From: Xylanibacter brevis ATCC 19188
GTDB taxonomy: Bacteria; Bacteroidota; Bacteroidia; Bacteroidales; Bacteroidaceae
Length of the DNA: 64,000 bases
Assembly (NCBI RefSeq): GCF_000621725.1
Contig: NZ_KK211334.1
Location: 17,574-81,573, forward strand
Reading direction: 5' to 3'
Part shown: positions 56,289 through 64,000 of the stretch, piece by piece
Layout of the letters: every line of letters starts with the position of its first letter
Numbering within the stretch: position 1 is the stretch's first letter
Notes under the pieces: generated by a model
Told to the model about the DNA's origin: nothing
Databases searched by the model: none
Seen by the model: the letters and a program-made list of their open reading frames with translations, nothing else
Position numbers and translations under genes: made by a program

Positions 56289-57830
56289 TTATCGTGTTTT
56301 AAGGTACTCTATTGCGTTTCTTGCCATTTTTAAAACATTTGACTGGTACTGACTATTGTGCGGATAAGCATTCTTGTCGGGCGTGCCGTCGCTATTCTTG
56401 TAAGAGAACTCACAGCCACCGTTGCCTATGCATAGCAGCGTGCCCCGACACTCGGTATTGCCCTGACGGGCTTCCCATACGTTGAGCTGACTCACCCAGT
56501 CTATCTGTGAGTCCCATACCCCCAGTGGGTAGATGCCGTAAATCTCAGTCAGTGCATCGTAGCAGCGGGGGTCCTGGTTGTTGTAGCCTGTTATCAGACT
56601 TGGCAGGTTATGGAACACAATATTATGGTCTTCAGTCCATGCCGGTCCTTTCACGGTCACATACTTAGAACGTCCGTCGGTGCGCACATCTACATCCTTA
56701 TAGAGAGGATGAGAGGAGAAGTCCTCCACGAAATAGCTGCCAGGGTTTATCTGTACTGCCATGTGCCAGATGCCTCCATTCCAGCTGCCGTTGCCTATGG
56801 TCACCCGGTGATCCACACTGCGCATCATGTCTCTGTTCATGCGTCCCAGGTCGGTGATGAATGCCACGGCGTGCTGCCACAGTACCATGTTTCCACCCGC
56901 CTTATACCACTCGCGTATATAGGGCGTGGCCTGCTGAATGCTGACTGGCTGGTTCCATGCGTCGTCTTCGTTTCCGCTGTCTATGTCGCGTATATAGAAT
57001 AGCACCCGATAGTCGGCAAGATCCTCTGTCGCTTTGATGTCGGAAGCGCTGAGAAACTTGCTGTTGGGATATGTTTCGTGAAACCACAGCCATGCGCTGG
57101 CTTCATCGTCGTCGCCCATGTTCACGCACTCCTCTGGTGAGGCATACTGGCTCAGAAAAGCCACCTTTTGTTTGCCCGACTTGAAGATGGTGGTCACAGG
57201 CAGCGAGCTACCCTTTTCATTGAGTGCCGTCAGTTCGAAGGTCCACGTCTCGTTGTCGGTAATTTGATCTATCGTATATGTGGTGGCATCGCCTTTCAGT
57301 GTTTCCTGTACCATTCGGGTGCCATTGGTTCCTTTCAGCAGAATCTCGGTTGCGTCGTAGCTCGGTGTCCAGCTGACCAACAGTTCGTAGGCGTCGGTAC
57401 CCTCTTGCTGTTCAACGCAGAGCTGTTGTGGTTTTGTGGCTCCCTGGCGGGTGTAGGTCTTCATGATAGCATCGCTGTAGTGGGTGCCGTCGAAGAGTCG
57501 GAACAGGTAGTCGTAACGCACATTAGTATCAAGATCCTTTTGAATGAGGGTTGTGGCGCGTGTAGTTTCATGGCTGTAGGGAATGCCGTTGCAAGTGATG
57601 GTGATGTCCATCTGCATGTTGTCAGGAAGGAGTGACCACGTCCAAACCACCCCATTGTCCTGTTCTGTGCTACTGATGTAGCCCGTGTAGAAAGCATCAA
57701 GAGTAAGTGATGCTGGTGGAATGATGATGTCGTCGGCCGCTTTTGTGCAGCCCATCAGTGCCATACAGATCATCGCTAATGGAAAACCGAAGAACCGTTG
57801 TCGGCAGAAATAATAAATGGTTCTGTTCAT
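56289..57830 (-). CDS. DUF4960 surface lipoprotein, probable fructan-binding partner of GH32
   Basis: A 513-residue protein with a lipobox (MICMALMGC near residue 28). After two beta-rich fibronectin-like modules (about 35-215) comes a larger alpha/beta domain. It holds KVAFLSQYASPEECVNMGDDDEASAW, YRVLFYIRDIDSG, GGNMVLWQHAVAFITDLGR and NVWEARQGNTECRGTLLCIGNGGCEFSY. This is the DUF4960 layout found in levan-locus surface proteins of Bacteroides. Binding of fructan is inferred from that family and the GH32 neighbour. No susC or susD homologue is visible. A -7 box TACTTTTG lies at 57886-57879. The start could be an internal Met (position 21) for a shorter signal peptide. Confidence 0.8.
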   Translation of the reverse strand: MNRTIYYFCRQRFFGFPLAMICMALMGCTKAADDIIIPPASLTLDAFYTGYISSTEQDNGVVWTWSLLPDNMQMDITITCNGIPYSHETTRATTLIQKDLDTNVRYDYLFRLFDGTHYSDAIMKTYTRQGATKPQQLCVEQQEGTDAYELLVSWTPSYDATEILLKGTNGTRMVQETLKGDATTYTIDQITDNETWTFELTALNEKGSSLPVTTIFKSGKQKVAFLSQYASPEECVNMGDDDEASAWLWFHETYPNSKFLSASDIKATEDLADYRVLFYIRDIDSGNEDDAWNQPVSIQQATPYIREWYKAGGNMVLWQHAVAFITDLGRMNRDMMRSVDHRVTIGNGSWNGGIWHMAVQINPGSYFVEDFSSHPLYKDVDVRTDGRSKYVTVKGPAWTEDHNIVFHNLPSLITGYNNQDPRCYDALTEIYGIYPLGVWDSQIDWVSQLNVWEARQGNTECRGTLLCIGNGGCEFSYKNSDGTPDKNAYPHNSQYQSNVLKMARNAIEYLKTR

Positions 57831-58066
57831 GATTAATTTAGTTATTGCGTAAAAAACAAAAGAGTTGTAAAATCATTGCAAAAGTAGTTTCTGTCATTTG
57901 AACTGTTTGAAAATAACAGGTCAAATAGGAACGTGATTTTTCCAATGAACGAAATATCATAGCATATGAAACATTTTTGCTAAAATATTAGTATCTTTGC
58001 ACCGTACATAAACAACTTAGTGAACACTGTGATTCCGTCACGGGATTAATAACAAGCTAATCATAT

Positions 58067-59092
58067 ATGCCTAAGAAATTCGAGATAAGAAACAGTACAG
58101 CCGAGTTCCTGATTTTCCAAATAGAAGGTAAAGAACAGGGTGTTGAGGTGTACTATAAGGATAAAACCGTATGGTGCACCCAGAAGGCCATGGCGGCATT
58201 GTTCGATTGCTCAACTGATAACATTGGACTGCATCTGAAGCACATCTTTGCGAGCGGTGAATTGGAGAAAGATTCAGTTACCGAGAAAATCTCGGCAACT
58301 GCTTCTGACGGCAAGAATTACCTGACTCAATTCTACAACCTCGACGCTATCATCAGCGTGGGCTATCGTGTGAACAGCATCCGTGCCACTCAGTTCCGCC
58401 AATGGGCTACAAGCGTGCTTCGAGAGTTTGCCATCCGTGGCTATGTGCTTGATAGGAAGCGCATGGAGAATGGAACCTTCTTGGGCGAGGATTACTTTGA
58501 GCACCTGCTGGCAGAGATTCGAGAGATTCGTCTTTCCGAACGTCGCTTCTACCAGAAGCTGACAGACATCTATGCCACCAGCATGGACTATAACAAGGAT
58601 GCACCCACCACGCGGCTGTTCTATAAGCGCATTCAAAACAAGGTGCACTATGCTGTGCACCAGCATACGGCAGCGGAGCTCATCATGGAGCGGGCCGATG
58701 CTGAAAAAGAGCACATGGGACTAACCACCTGGGAGAATGCGCCCGACGGCAAAATAGTAAAGACGGATGTCTCTATCGCCAAGAATTATCTGAACGAGGT
58801 GGAACTTGAAGATATGGGGCATATTGTAACGGCTGTGCTTGATTTTGCCGAGAGCCGTGCCAAGCGCCATATCCCTATGACGATGGAGGATTGGGCTAAA
58901 CGTATTGATGCCTATCTGAGCAGCGACGAGCGCCCTTTGTTGAACGATGCTGGTAGTGTAACTCATGAAGAGGCTGTGCTACATGCTGAAACTGAGTTTG
59001 AAAAGTACCGTATCGTGCAGGACCGCCTGTTCCAAAGCGACTTTGATAAATACCTAGGCGAACTGCCATTTGAGGAGAAAGACTCCGAATAA
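58067..59092 (+). CDS. RhuM family protein
   Basis: A 341-residue soluble protein. Its core matches the Virulence_RhuM family: VWCTQKAMAALFDCSTDNIGLHLKHIF, YNLDAIISVGYRVNSIRATQFRQWATSVLREFAIRGYVLDRKRM, and FYQKLTDIYATSMDYN...TRLFYKRIQNKVHYAVHQHTAAELI. It is probably a DNA-binding or toxin-like regulator often found on genomic islands; function is uncertain. A -7 box TATCTTTG is at 57992-57999. Its stop codon (59090-59092) is one base from the last, truncated CRISPR repeat, so it converges on the array. The rest of the 57831-58066 gap holds only the two divergent promoters. Confidence 0.88.
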   Translation: MPKKFEIRNSTAEFLIFQIEGKEQGVEVYYKDKTVWCTQKAMAALFDCSTDNIGLHLKHIFASGELEKDSVTEKISATASDGKNYLTQFYNLDAIISVGYRVNSIRATQFRQWATSVLREFAIRGYVLDRKRMENGTFLGEDYFEHLLAEIREIRLSERRFYQKLTDIYATSMDYNKDAPTTRLFYKRIQNKVHYAVHQHTAAELIMERADAEKEHMGLTTWENAPDGKIVKTDVSIAKNYLNEVELEDMGHIVTAVLDFAESRAKRHIPMTMEDWAKRIDAYLSSDERPLLNDAGSVTHEEAVLHAETEFEKYRIVQDRLFQSDFDKYLGELPFEEKDSE

Positions 59093-59093
59093 G

Positions 59094-59305
59094 AATTTAA
59101 TTAGTCATTTAGACCCTACGGAGATAGAGCGTATAGATCGCTAATCTACAATAGTAGAAATTTAATTAGTCATTTAGACCAGAAGCAGAGCAGCCAAGGA
59201 TCACCGATCTACAATAGTAGAAATTTAATTAGTCATATAGACAAACCCTTTAAAACGGATAAGAAATGGATCTACAATAGTAGAAATTTAATAAGTCATT
59301 TAGAC
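59094..59305 (-). CRISPR. Type V-A CRISPR array: three full repeats, one truncated repeat, three spacers
   Basis: The 36-nt repeats are at 59270-59305, 59207-59242 and 59144-59179; a 21-nt remnant is at 59094-59114. In transcript sense each repeat ends with AATTTCTACTATTGTAGAT, the canonical Cas12a crRNA handle. Spacers are 27 nt (59243-59269), 27 nt (59180-59206) and 29 nt (59115-59143). The two leader-proximal repeats each have one substitution in the 5' part; the third is taken as consensus. The last repeat lacks the hairpin-forming 3' half. Transcription is on the minus strand, away from cas2. Confidence 0.97.
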
Positions 59306-59317
59306 TCTATTTGTATG

Positions 59318-59348
59318 CAAAGGTATACAAAAAATACCGATAATACAA
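59318..59348 (-). promoter_or_regulatory. CRISPR leader promoter
   Basis: On the minus strand TTG (59348-59346), 20 nt, then TACCTTTG (59325-59318) form a Bacteroidetes promoter. Its start site would fall at about 59311-59306, just before the first repeat. The AT-rich leader extends to cas2 (59482). Confidence 0.75.
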
Positions 59349-59482
59349 TACTTTTGCGAAATTTTATATTCGACAATGATATACCATTTTTACCACGCCT
59401 ATTTATGAATAAACTACATAAATCATTAATTTACAATAATTTATATATATTTGTATGTTATGTAAAGACCAAGGTTTGCAAG

Positions 59483-59755
59483 TTATAAATACACAATATC
59501 AGAATCTCTATGGATGGCATTTCCAAACTTTTGAACTTTTGCGTTGGGAGCATCGAAAATCAAAACACTATCAGCGCCAGCGAATAGTTTGCTAAACTTG
59601 TCAACGATATTAATTTTGATATTGTCAATAATGCGTTGTGTATTATTAACTTCATATACGGAGAACTGAAGACGGATTGCGCCTTGACCACGAAGCATTT
59701 TGGCAAACTTAGTCCGAATCTTATCATTCTTGATGTCGTAGCTAATGATTATCAT
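59483..59755 (-). CDS. cas2: CRISPR-associated protein Cas2
   Basis: A 90-residue Cas2 of normal length. The first beta strand MIIISYDIKNDKIRTKFAKML carries the conserved Asp after the strand (SYD), followed by QGAIRLQFSVYEVNN and a ferredoxin-like fold to IHRDSDIVYL. In intact type V-A loci it forms the integration complex with Cas1. Here no separate cas1 exists. Its ATG overlaps by 4 nt the stop of the short fusion ORF, the spacing expected after cas1. The array leader follows. Confidence 0.93.
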   Translation of the reverse strand: MIIISYDIKNDKIRTKFAKMLRGQGAIRLQFSVYEVNNTQRIIDNIKINIVDKFSKLFAGADSVLIFDAPNAKVQKFGNAIHRDSDIVYL

Positions 59756-59940
59756 ATGGTAAATTGTGGGTATTGTTCTGGTGATCGGTTATTCATAAAA
59801 CATCTATAGTATTGCTGTACGTATTTGAAAATGTCATTCAATCCTTCGTCCGATTCCATATACACATTGTGCAAGTATATGGAATACGGACAAAAGATGA
59901 AGTCATTCAAAGTTGATATGGAAATATAGTCTTCTTCCAT
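59752..59940 (-). pseudogene. Short in-frame fusion of a Cas4 N-terminus and a probable Cas1 C-terminus (remnant)
   Basis: A 62-residue ORF whose ATG overlaps the cas12a stop by one base (TAATG). Residues 1-34 (MEEDYISISTLNDFIFCPYS, then IYLHNVYMESDEGL) are a normal type V-A Cas4 beginning with the first cluster cysteine. The rest of Cas4 is missing. Residues 35-62 (IFKYVQQYYRCFMNN...QYPQFTI) are not Cas4-like. Their position directly before cas2, and their style, suggest the end of Cas1. The simplest reading is one in-frame deletion from within cas4 to near the end of cas1, removing most of both. The Cas4 part is clear; the Cas1 part is inference. Confidence 0.75.
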
Positions 59941-62900
59941 TAATCTTTGAGATATTGTTTTTTCTGAGCGAATTGGAGCCATTCCTTATTGGTGATGGCA
60001 AGCTTAACGTCTGATAGGTCATTGGCATTTTTGATTTGTTGAGCCAACCATAGACCTTTACGTGCGATGTTATAGGCTCCGTTAGCATCGGCATTGACAG
60101 GTAGCCCTTCTTTTACTTTTCTACTATCAAAGAACTCTCCACACTCGTTGGCTACTGGTGATACCATATAGTCTATATCTGTACCCGTTACACTATTGCG
60201 CATTTGTAGGGTAAGTTTCATCAGGTGTAGTATGTCGGTGTAGAAATTCTTATTTGCTTGTAGCAGTATTGCCTCTTTTAGGTTAGCATTGAGTGGAATA
60301 TTGTGCTGTGTAAATAATGTCTTCCATTCTGTGGTTAAATCAATCTCTCTGCTATCCCAATTGCTGTTCTTCTCTGCATTACGGAATGTCTCTATACGAG
60401 TGCCATAGGTACAGAGAGTCCACTGGGTACGAGTATCCTCGGCTTTTGCAGTAAAGTTACTATAGTCAAACTTGAATTCGAAGCGGTCGTATTCCTTGTT
60501 GTAACGTATGCTATCAAATTTTTTAAAGAAAGCTTGTGCTTTAGCTACGTTTTCATAGCGTGTATCAAGAAGGTTAACGAAACCCGTGACAGGGTCAATC
60601 TTACTTGTATTCCATGCTGGCACATAGAATAGGAAACCGGATTGTTTGCTATTTTTATTAGGCAGTTTCGGGTCATTCGTAAGCTGATAGGCATGTAGTA
60701 AGCCTCCAATCTCGTTGGCATCTTTATTCTTATCAACAAGGTAATTGAGTTTATCTATGAGAGCCTTCTCAAACTGCTGATAGACAGAACTCTCCACCTT
60801 TTGCCTGCCTCGCTTGAAGCCCATATTGAGGTCTTCGAGCAGGACAATGGCATTGTATTTTATCATCAGTTGGGTTATCTTGTGTATTACCTGACTGAGA
60901 TAGCCCGATTTCAGTTCTTTGATACCCTCGATGGTTTGCCAACTGGATCGCTCCTCCTTACGCTTCTTGTCGCGCTCACTGAGCAGGGTGTGATAGTCTG
61001 TTTTGTATTCTGTACCTTTGTAATTGTTGACGATTTCGTTAAGGGAATATTGCTCTACTATTTCACCCTTACCATTGATGACACAGATATATAGAAGATG
61101 GCGCTCTCCACGGTCTATACCGATAAAATGAAGATCGTCAGTTGTTTTTATGTATTCACGCACCTGCATATTTATGTCACCGTTACCCATGCCTTTAAAG
61201 TTCAGTGTAATGGGTACGTGGAACATAAATTTGTCTACTGTATATCTCTTATCCTTTATTAGGTCGTATTCAAAGTTACTCTGTTTCTTAGGGTTGTTGA
61301 CATTCTTGTTGTCGATAGGCTTGTTAGCAGGGTGTGTAGGATGTTGGTAGGTAATACTCTTCTTACGGTAAAATACCTCGGCCTGGCCGTTAAGCTTATA
61401 TACTACATCGTTGAGATTAGATTCATCAAAAAGCATCTTCCAATATAGAGTGTGCATATTGGGAGTTCCCTTGCTGTATGTAGAGAAGTCCTTGTTGTAT
61501 ATCATGAAAAGGTACATTTTGTCCTCGTCTACCAACTGATGAATATAATCAACCGAAACCTTGCGATAGGTAAGATTGTAAAGCAGAAGATTAACAGCTC
61601 CATAGAAAGAATTAAGGTCATTATAGCAGCCAATATTTTTTTCAATAGATGAAAAGTCATATATTGAAGTGCTCTTGTATGCCTTTAGGAATTTCAAACA
61701 GAATGATTTCCATATCTCTACTGCATGATTATATCCGAAACTATCACCTGTATTATTAAGATAACCTATTTGGAATTTTTTAACGCCATTATAAAGCACA
61801 TTATTCAAATCAAAGATTTCCTTAGTAATAACAACTGGAGCAATAAATTTATCCTTTTCAAATAGAGTATAATCATCATTACTATTAGAAAAATGCTCTT
61901 TTACGCTCTTCATCTGAGTTGTGCATTTAGGCACCATTGTGGTAATGTCCTTGAAGAACTTGTATACAACTTTATCGTAGCAATCACCATCGGATGGCAT
62001 AGGTTTAGTTAGGATGTTGCGATATTCTTTCTTCATGATGCCAAGATAGTACATGCCATTTTTACGTAAAATGATAGATGCATTGGTGCTCTCCTTGTTT
62101 TCGTCCCATCCATCAAGTAGTTGAGCATTCTCAAAATTAACTTTAATTTTTTCAGTAGAGAATGGCTTACGAGTACAATAATTGCGCACCTTATTATAAA
62201 GAGGCGTGATACTGTCGATCACTTCCCATAGCTGCATCAATTCACCATAGAATTTTTCATCCTTCTCTGCCTCGTCACCATTGCCAAGTAGTGGTTTAAT
62301 AAAGTGTTGCAATGCCTTAAAATCATCAAGAAGATCTTTTAGCTGCATCACCGTCAACTTATCCTGAGAGAGATTTTTTTCACGCGGATAGTCTGTATCA
62401 AGAATTGGTTTAAGAGCATTGTAATGCACTTGGATACTAGTTGGTATGCTTGGTTCCTGTTTGCTTTCAGTATTAATAGCACCAAGGGTTGCATAATAGT
62501 CTGCTATGTCAATACCGTTCAGTTCACTAATACATTCATTGATGTAGCCCAAAGAATAACTCTTAGGCAATTTTTTCAACTTACTGATACGATCAGAATA
62601 CTTCTCCTCTTTTTCATTTGTTTTTTTGGGATTATCGCTTCTCAAACGCTGCTCTATGGCATTAGGTATGATGCTCCATTCGCCAAACATACGCTGAGAA
62701 ACATCTGTTAGCGCAAGGTCGTTGGTGATGTATATTTTTGATAAATCATAGTCACTGATACCAGTAAGCAACACTTTTACAGATTCTTCAACATTATCGA
62801 AATAGGATGTGCAATACTCTTTAACTGCATTAAGTACATCAGCACCAGTATTGAACTCCTCCTGTAACCATGATAATTGTACCCTGTCACTGAGTATCTG

Positions 62901-63734
62901 CTTAAACAGAGGTTTCAACTTGGGTAAACGATCTTTCTTGTTTGCCAGTTGTTGGTTGTACAGGTTGACAAACTCATTAATACCCTGTATTTTAGTATCA
63001 TCCTCGAGTGTTCGACCACCTATAATACTATTGTAAACCTCTATTTGCGTTTGGGTGAGCACAATATTATAGTAGTCAAGTGAAAAAATCTCATCGATAC
63101 TATTCACATTAAGGTATTCTTCAAAGTTCTTGTATATAGTAGAAAAATTATCAGCGACTGATGTGTTGGCTATTTTCTTAAAAACAGCTATGTTATCAAT
63201 AAATTTTGGTAGGTTGTCATGTATCAAGCGATAAGCAATTGCTGTAGATTTTGCTTCATCGGAATACATATTTTTGCGGTTTTCATGATATCCCGTAAAA
63301 TAGGTAGTAAACTCGTAAAATTCGTCGAGAAGGGCCTTGTCAGTATCCTTTTTAAGGAACGTCTTCATATCTTGACGAATAAGTTCCTTTTTATCTATTG
63401 TCTTATATCGATCATCGCCTTTCAGTGCACTTGCAATGGATTTTCTTAGTTTGTCCTGTATGTCTTTAAATTGTTTATCTTTTGTGTCCTGAGAATACAA
63501 GTCAAAATATGCCTGAAGATACTCCCCATTCAACTTGAAATTGTTCAGTACGTTTTCAATATAGTCTTTATGATAATCATCAATAAGCTTTTTAACCTTT
63601 TTATAACTTTCTGCTCTGTGAGCATCGTTGTCGATAAAACCATTAGCATTAATATGCTCCAAAGTTTTTCCGATAGGCTTTAGTTCAAATCTTAGAGTTT
63701 TTGATAACTGATACAGGTTTGTAAATTGTTTCAT
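59940..63734 (-). CDS. cas12a: Type V-A CRISPR effector nuclease Cas12a (Cpf1)
   Basis: A 1264-residue effector of normal length. The RuvC residues are Asp874 (GIDRGERH), Glu967 (LLEDLNMGFKRGR) and Asp1216 (DADANGAYNI). The Nuc-domain Arg is R1179 (QMRNSVTG). The pre-crRNA processing triad is His801, Lys810 and Lys827, each 42 below the Francisella numbers H843/K852/K869. The PAM-contact lysine context MVPKCTTQMK is kept, so a T-rich PAM is expected. The recognition lobe and bridge region are complete. The enzyme should process its own crRNAs and cut target DNA. It is visibly more AT-rich than the housekeeping genes, suggesting transfer. A -7-like box TAACTTTG is at 63808-63801. Translation couples to the cas4 remnant. 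Confidence 0.98.
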   Translation of the reverse strand: MKQFTNLYQLSKTLRFELKPIGKTLEHINANGFIDNDAHRAESYKKVKKLIDDYHKDYIENVLNNFKLNGEYLQAYFDLYSQDTKDKQFKDIQDKLRKSIASALKGDDRYKTIDKKELIRQDMKTFLKKDTDKALLDEFYEFTTYFTGYHENRKNMYSDEAKSTAIAYRLIHDNLPKFIDNIAVFKKIANTSVADNFSTIYKNFEEYLNVNSIDEIFSLDYYNIVLTQTQIEVYNSIIGGRTLEDDTKIQGINEFVNLYNQQLANKKDRLPKLKPLFKQILSDRVQLSWLQEEFNTGADVLNAVKEYCTSYFDNVEESVKVLLTGISDYDLSKIYITNDLALTDVSQRMFGEWSIIPNAIEQRLRSDNPKKTNEKEEKYSDRISKLKKLPKSYSLGYINECISELNGIDIADYYATLGAINTESKQEPSIPTSIQVHYNALKPILDTDYPREKNLSQDKLTVMQLKDLLDDFKALQHFIKPLLGNGDEAEKDEKFYGELMQLWEVIDSITPLYNKVRNYCTRKPFSTEKIKVNFENAQLLDGWDENKESTNASIILRKNGMYYLGIMKKEYRNILTKPMPSDGDCYDKVVYKFFKDITTMVPKCTTQMKSVKEHFSNSNDDYTLFEKDKFIAPVVITKEIFDLNNVLYNGVKKFQIGYLNNTGDSFGYNHAVEIWKSFCLKFLKAYKSTSIYDFSSIEKNIGCYNDLNSFYGAVNLLLYNLTYRKVSVDYIHQLVDEDKMYLFMIYNKDFSTYSKGTPNMHTLYWKMLFDESNLNDVVYKLNGQAEVFYRKKSITYQHPTHPANKPIDNKNVNNPKKQSNFEYDLIKDKRYTVDKFMFHVPITLNFKGMGNGDINMQVREYIKTTDDLHFIGIDRGERHLLYICVINGKGEIVEQYSLNEIVNNYKGTEYKTDYHTLLSERDKKRKEERSSWQTIEGIKELKSGYLSQVIHKITQLMIKYNAIVLLEDLNMGFKRGRQKVESSVYQQFEKALIDKLNYLVDKNKDANEIGGLLHAYQLTNDPKLPNKNSKQSGFLFYVPAWNTSKIDPVTGFVNLLDTRYENVAKAQAFFKKFDSIRYNKEYDRFEFKFDYSNFTAKAEDTRTQWTLCTYGTRIETFRNAEKNSNWDSREIDLTTEWKTLFTQHNIPLNANLKEAILLQANKNFYTDILHLMKLTLQMRNSVTGTDIDYMVSPVANECGEFFDSRKVKEGLPVNADANGAYNIARKGLWLAQQIKNANDLSDVKLAITNKEWLQFAQKKQYLKD

Positions 63735-63849
63735 ACTAATACTTTTTAGTTATTGTCTATGCTTTAATATATGCCGAAAGTCAAGTGGAATATATCGACA
63801 CAAAGTTACTATTATTTTTGTAATATAAGATGCATTCATAGAAAAACTT

Positions 63850-63969
63850 TATCTTTGCATCACTAATTTTTAGCAAATCACAATAAGGATTATTCCGTTG
63901 TGAAAACATTAGGTCCCGGCCCATCGTCCTTCAACGGTGGGCCTTTTTTTCTTGCGGGGAAACCGCAAG
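63850..63969 (+). ncRNA. Candidate short RNA or attenuator leader divergent from cas12a
   Basis: A -7 box TATCTTTG (63850-63857) faces right. About 60 nt later a strong terminator follows: GGCCCATCG (63918-63926), an 8-nt loop, CGGTGGGCC (63935-63943) and seven T. A second hairpin, CTTGCGG/CCGCAAG (63951-63969), comes directly after. A transcript ending there would be about 85 nt. A GTG-started frame (63900) runs through the terminator to the window edge, so it could instead be a leader attenuator of a gene beyond the window. Confidence 0.45.
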
Positions 63970-64000
63970 ACACACTAGGGGCGGTTGCGGGTGTTTGTGG

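Noticed and set aside
54696..57830. A complete polysaccharide utilisation locus
   Set aside because: No SusC, SusD or hybrid two-component regulator is present on either side.
59115..59269. Self-targeting spacers matching this window
   Set aside because: By eye no match to any of the three spacers was found elsewhere in the window; a proper search was not possible.
59306..59482. A tracrRNA or second array in the CRISPR leader
   Set aside because: Type V-A needs no tracrRNA, no anti-repeat is visible, and the region shows only AT-rich leader and promoter.
63900..64000. A GTG-started coding region running off the right edge
   Set aside because: It passes through a strong terminator hairpin and its T-run, and the visible residues match no family, so it is kept only as an alternative in the short-RNA entry.

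Overview
The window looks like chromosomal DNA of a Prevotella-type Bacteroidales bacterium. Evidence: promoters of the Bacteroidetes form (TTTG, about 20 nt, TAnnTTTG), many SPII lipoproteins and outer-membrane proteins, PorZ and a C-terminal sorting-like tail, a BACON-like repeat lipoprotein, a sdhCAB operon of the fused-cytochrome type, a DUF4960/GH32 fructan gene pair, and an HU-related protein family typical of the phylum. No rRNA or tRNA gene was seen.

Layout. 1-9.7 kb: 5' part of murQ, a Dcp-type M3 peptidase, an ECF sigma factor with a membrane partner, a Y1 (HUH) transposase-like gene with an extra C-terminal domain and a duplicated palindrome, a DUF4595-like lipoprotein, then sdhCAB. 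10-16.3 kb: a giant BACON-repeat lipoprotein and a Cthe_2159-type beta-helix protein. 16.4-30.2 kb: housekeeping genes mnmG, apt, uvrC, dtd, a MazG-like gene, deoC, a polyprenyl synthase, polA, ychF, lgt. Three parS-like sites lie around apt and uvrC. 30.4-45.9 kb: mutS, a secreted protein, leuS-yitT-rdgB-porZ, a GT-C/CotH fusion, an acyltransferase, nadA. 45.9-46.4 kb: a DnaA-box cluster that is a strong oriC candidate; with the parS sites it suggests the window spans the origin domain. 46.4-53.4 kb: a TrmH-family methyltransferase, GT9/DUF4254, a patatin-barrel protein, a metallophosphoesterase, an HU-like protein. 53.8-57.8 kb: EamA transporter, GH32 and DUF4960 lipoproteins. 58-64 kb: RhuM, then a minus-strand type V-A CRISPR locus.

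Most notable observations. (1) The type V-A locus has an apparently intact Cas12a (all nuclease and crRNA-processing residues present), but its adaptation module has collapsed. A 62-codon ORF joins a Cas4 N-terminus to what looks like a Cas1 C-terminus, followed by an intact cas2 and a three-spacer array whose last repeat is truncated one base after the rhuM stop. (2) Three intergenic regions (20833-21087, 33022-33078, 53507-53695) carry 13-nt odd palindromes at an exact 22-nt period. Two sequence families are used (TCTAGA-S-TCTAGA and AAAGTG-N-CACTTT). Palindromy and spacing are kept while the sequence changes; I know of no described element with this design. (3) A promoter cassette with a palindrome overlapping the -33 box occurs four times. 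All annotation is by reading; no search or alignment was run.
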